A DNA stretch of 5,557 bases from Smithella sp. D17 (GTDB lineage: Bacteria > Desulfobacterota > Syntrophia > Syntrophales > Smithellaceae): NCBI GenBank assembly GCA_000753945.1, contig JQOA01000259.1:1-5557 (forward strand). Reading direction: 5' to 3'. This document shows, piece after piece, positions 4,599-5,557 of this stretch. The notes below the pieces were generated by a model. The model made no database searches, was not told where the DNA came from, and worked only from the letters and a program-made list of their open reading frames with translations. How positions within the stretch are numbered: the first letter of the stretch is position 1; every line of letters begins with the position of its first letter. A program made the translations under genes and the position numbers.

Positions 4599-5557
4599 TT
4601 TTTATAATCTCCTTTATGGCTTTACAGACATACACCACGTCTTTTTCCCGCATATCCGGAAACAAAGGCAACGAAATAATCTTTTGCGCAGCAAGATCGG
4701 TTTCCGGAAGCAGACCAATATTATCCGCATACCTTGCTTTTATATAGTTTAAGGCATGAGTTGGTGGAAAATGCAAACCGTAACCTATATTGTAATCTGA
4801 TAATCTGTTCATAAATTCATCACGGTTTACAGCAGATACTTTAATCACAAAAAGATGCCAGGCATGAACGTGATTATATTCGGGAATTTGAGGCAAATCA
4901 ATACCGGAAATATCCTTGAGGCCTTCCAGATAAAGTTGGGCCAGGCTGGTACGCTTTTGATTAAACTCCTGCCAGCGCTCCATTTGCGCCAATCCCAGCG
5001 CCGCCAGAATATCCGGCATATTATATTTATATCCCGGCCCGGCTATATCGTACGACGGATTGCCGCCTTTGCCGTATCTTTTCCAGGCGTCTCTTTCGAT
5101 TCCATGAAATCTCAGCAATCGCAACTTTTTTTCCAGCGCGGCATCGTTCAAGGTGACCATTCCGCCTTCGCCAGTGGTGATATTTTTTATCGGATGGAAA
5201 GAAAAGATAGCCGTGTGACCGAAACCGCCGGTGTGAATTCCTTTATAGTAAGTCCCTACGGCATGAGCGGCATCTTCGATAACAGTTAAATTATATTTGC
5301 GCGCCAGATTATTTATCTTATCCATATCAGCGGGAGCTCCGGCGAAATGCACCGGAATAATCGCTCTTGTTCTCTTGGTGATTTTCTCCTCAATCAAATT
5401 AGTATTAATATTCAGTGTACCGTAATCAATATCGACAAATACCGGTTTCGCGCCGCTTAATGCGATCATGTTTACCGTGGAGGCAAACGTCATCGACGGC
5501 GTGATGATTTCATCACCCGGGCCAATATTCAGCGCGGATAAAGTAATATGCATCCCG
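4591..5557 (-). CDS. arnB: UDP-4-amino-4-deoxy-L-arabinose--oxoglutarate aminotransferase ArnB (5' partial)
   Basis: ArnB is a PLP-dependent DegT/DnrJ/EryC1-family aminotransferase that converts UDP-Ara4O to UDP-Ara4N using glutamate. The frame is open to the right edge. The ATG at 5551-5553 is internal, matching the Met in the SATAGMHITL region of E. coli ArnB, so roughly 60 N-terminal residues are missing. In the visible part, counted from that Met, GPGDEIITPSMTFAST is at 11-26, IIPVHFAGAPADMD at 65-78 and IEDAAHAVGTYYKG at 92-105. SFHPIKNITTGEGG at 118-131 contains the PLP-binding lysine (codon 5185-5187). HVHAWHLFVIKV and GLHFPPTH follow, and SLPLFPDM lies near the end. These are close to ArnB rather than to generic sugar aminotransferases such as WecE or PseC. 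It is the first visible gene of the operon. Any promoter lies outside the window. Confidence 0.94.
   Translation of the reverse strand, partial: GMHITLSALNIGPGDEIITPSMTFASTVNMIALSGAKPVFVDIDYGTLNINTNLIEEKITKRTRAIIPVHFAGAPADMDKINNLARKYNLTVIEDAAHAVGTYYKGIHTGGFGHTAIFSFHPIKNITTGEGGMVTLNDAALEKKLRLLRFHGIERDAWKRYGKGGNPSYDIAGPGYKYNMPDILAALGLAQMERWQEFNQKRTSLAQLYLEGLKDISGIDLPQIPEYNHVHAWHLFVIKVSAVNRDEFMNRLSDYNIGYGLHFPPTHALNYIKARYADNIGLLPETDLAAQKIISLPLFPDMREKDVVYVCKAIKEIIKNG
4609..4615 (-). promoter_or_regulatory. Ribosome binding site of arnC
   Basis: On the minus strand the sequence reads AAAGGAG, ending 10 bases before the arnC ATG at 4598 and lying within the last codons of arnB. It is the best Shine-Dalgarno match among the arn genes here and supports the chosen arnC start. 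Confidence 0.6.

Noticed and set aside
4855..5289. Plus-strand open frame of 144 codons
   Set aside because: It is antisense to the conserved PLP-binding region of arnB, which fully explains the sequence; the predicted protein shows no domain signature.

Overview
The window looks like a piece of a Gram-negative bacterial chromosome of moderate GC, mid-40s percent by eye. It carries most of the L-Ara4N (4-amino-4-deoxy-L-arabinose) biosynthesis operon, which makes the sugar that masks lipid A phosphates against polymyxin and other cationic peptides. The host is therefore very likely an LPS-bearing bacterium. The style of the intergenic palindromes and the split arnA suggest a non-enterobacterial lineage; a Desulfobacterota-like host is a guess only.

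Layout: (1) 1-478, plus strand: the 3' end of a DAACS-family symporter gene. Its reading frame is broken by an apparent one-base gain in an A run at 334-337, and an intact-looking 47-codon tail continues in another frame to a stop at 476-478. (2) 479-767: a convergent intergenic region filled by a roughly 240-bp imperfect inverted-repeat element containing several GC-rich palindromes. (3) 768-5557, minus strand: a tight operon transcribed as arnB (5' end outside the window), arnC, arnA formyltransferase half, arnA dehydrogenase/decarboxylase half, arnD. The first four genes overlap by 4 or 8 bases. Only arnD is set apart, by a 68-bp spacer holding a palindromic dispersed-type repeat.

How the genes work together, from the known enterobacterial pathway: the ArnA dehydrogenase half oxidises and decarboxylates UDP-glucuronic acid to UDP-Ara4O. 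ArnB transaminates this to UDP-Ara4N, and the ArnA formyltransferase half N-formylates it. ArnC transfers Ara4FN to undecaprenyl phosphate, and ArnD removes the formyl group. The later functions, flipping (ArnE/ArnF) and transfer to lipid A (ArnT), are not in this window. They are not immediately downstream of arnD, because the operon ends there against the convergent symporter gene.

I see no wholly new system. The points most worth a second look are the split arnA, the frameshifted symporter with unusual residues at normally conserved cation and substrate positions, and the palindrome-rich inverted-repeat element between the convergent genes. No tRNA, rRNA, CRISPR array or intact insertion sequence was seen, and no promoter could be assigned; the arn promoter would lie beyond the right edge.
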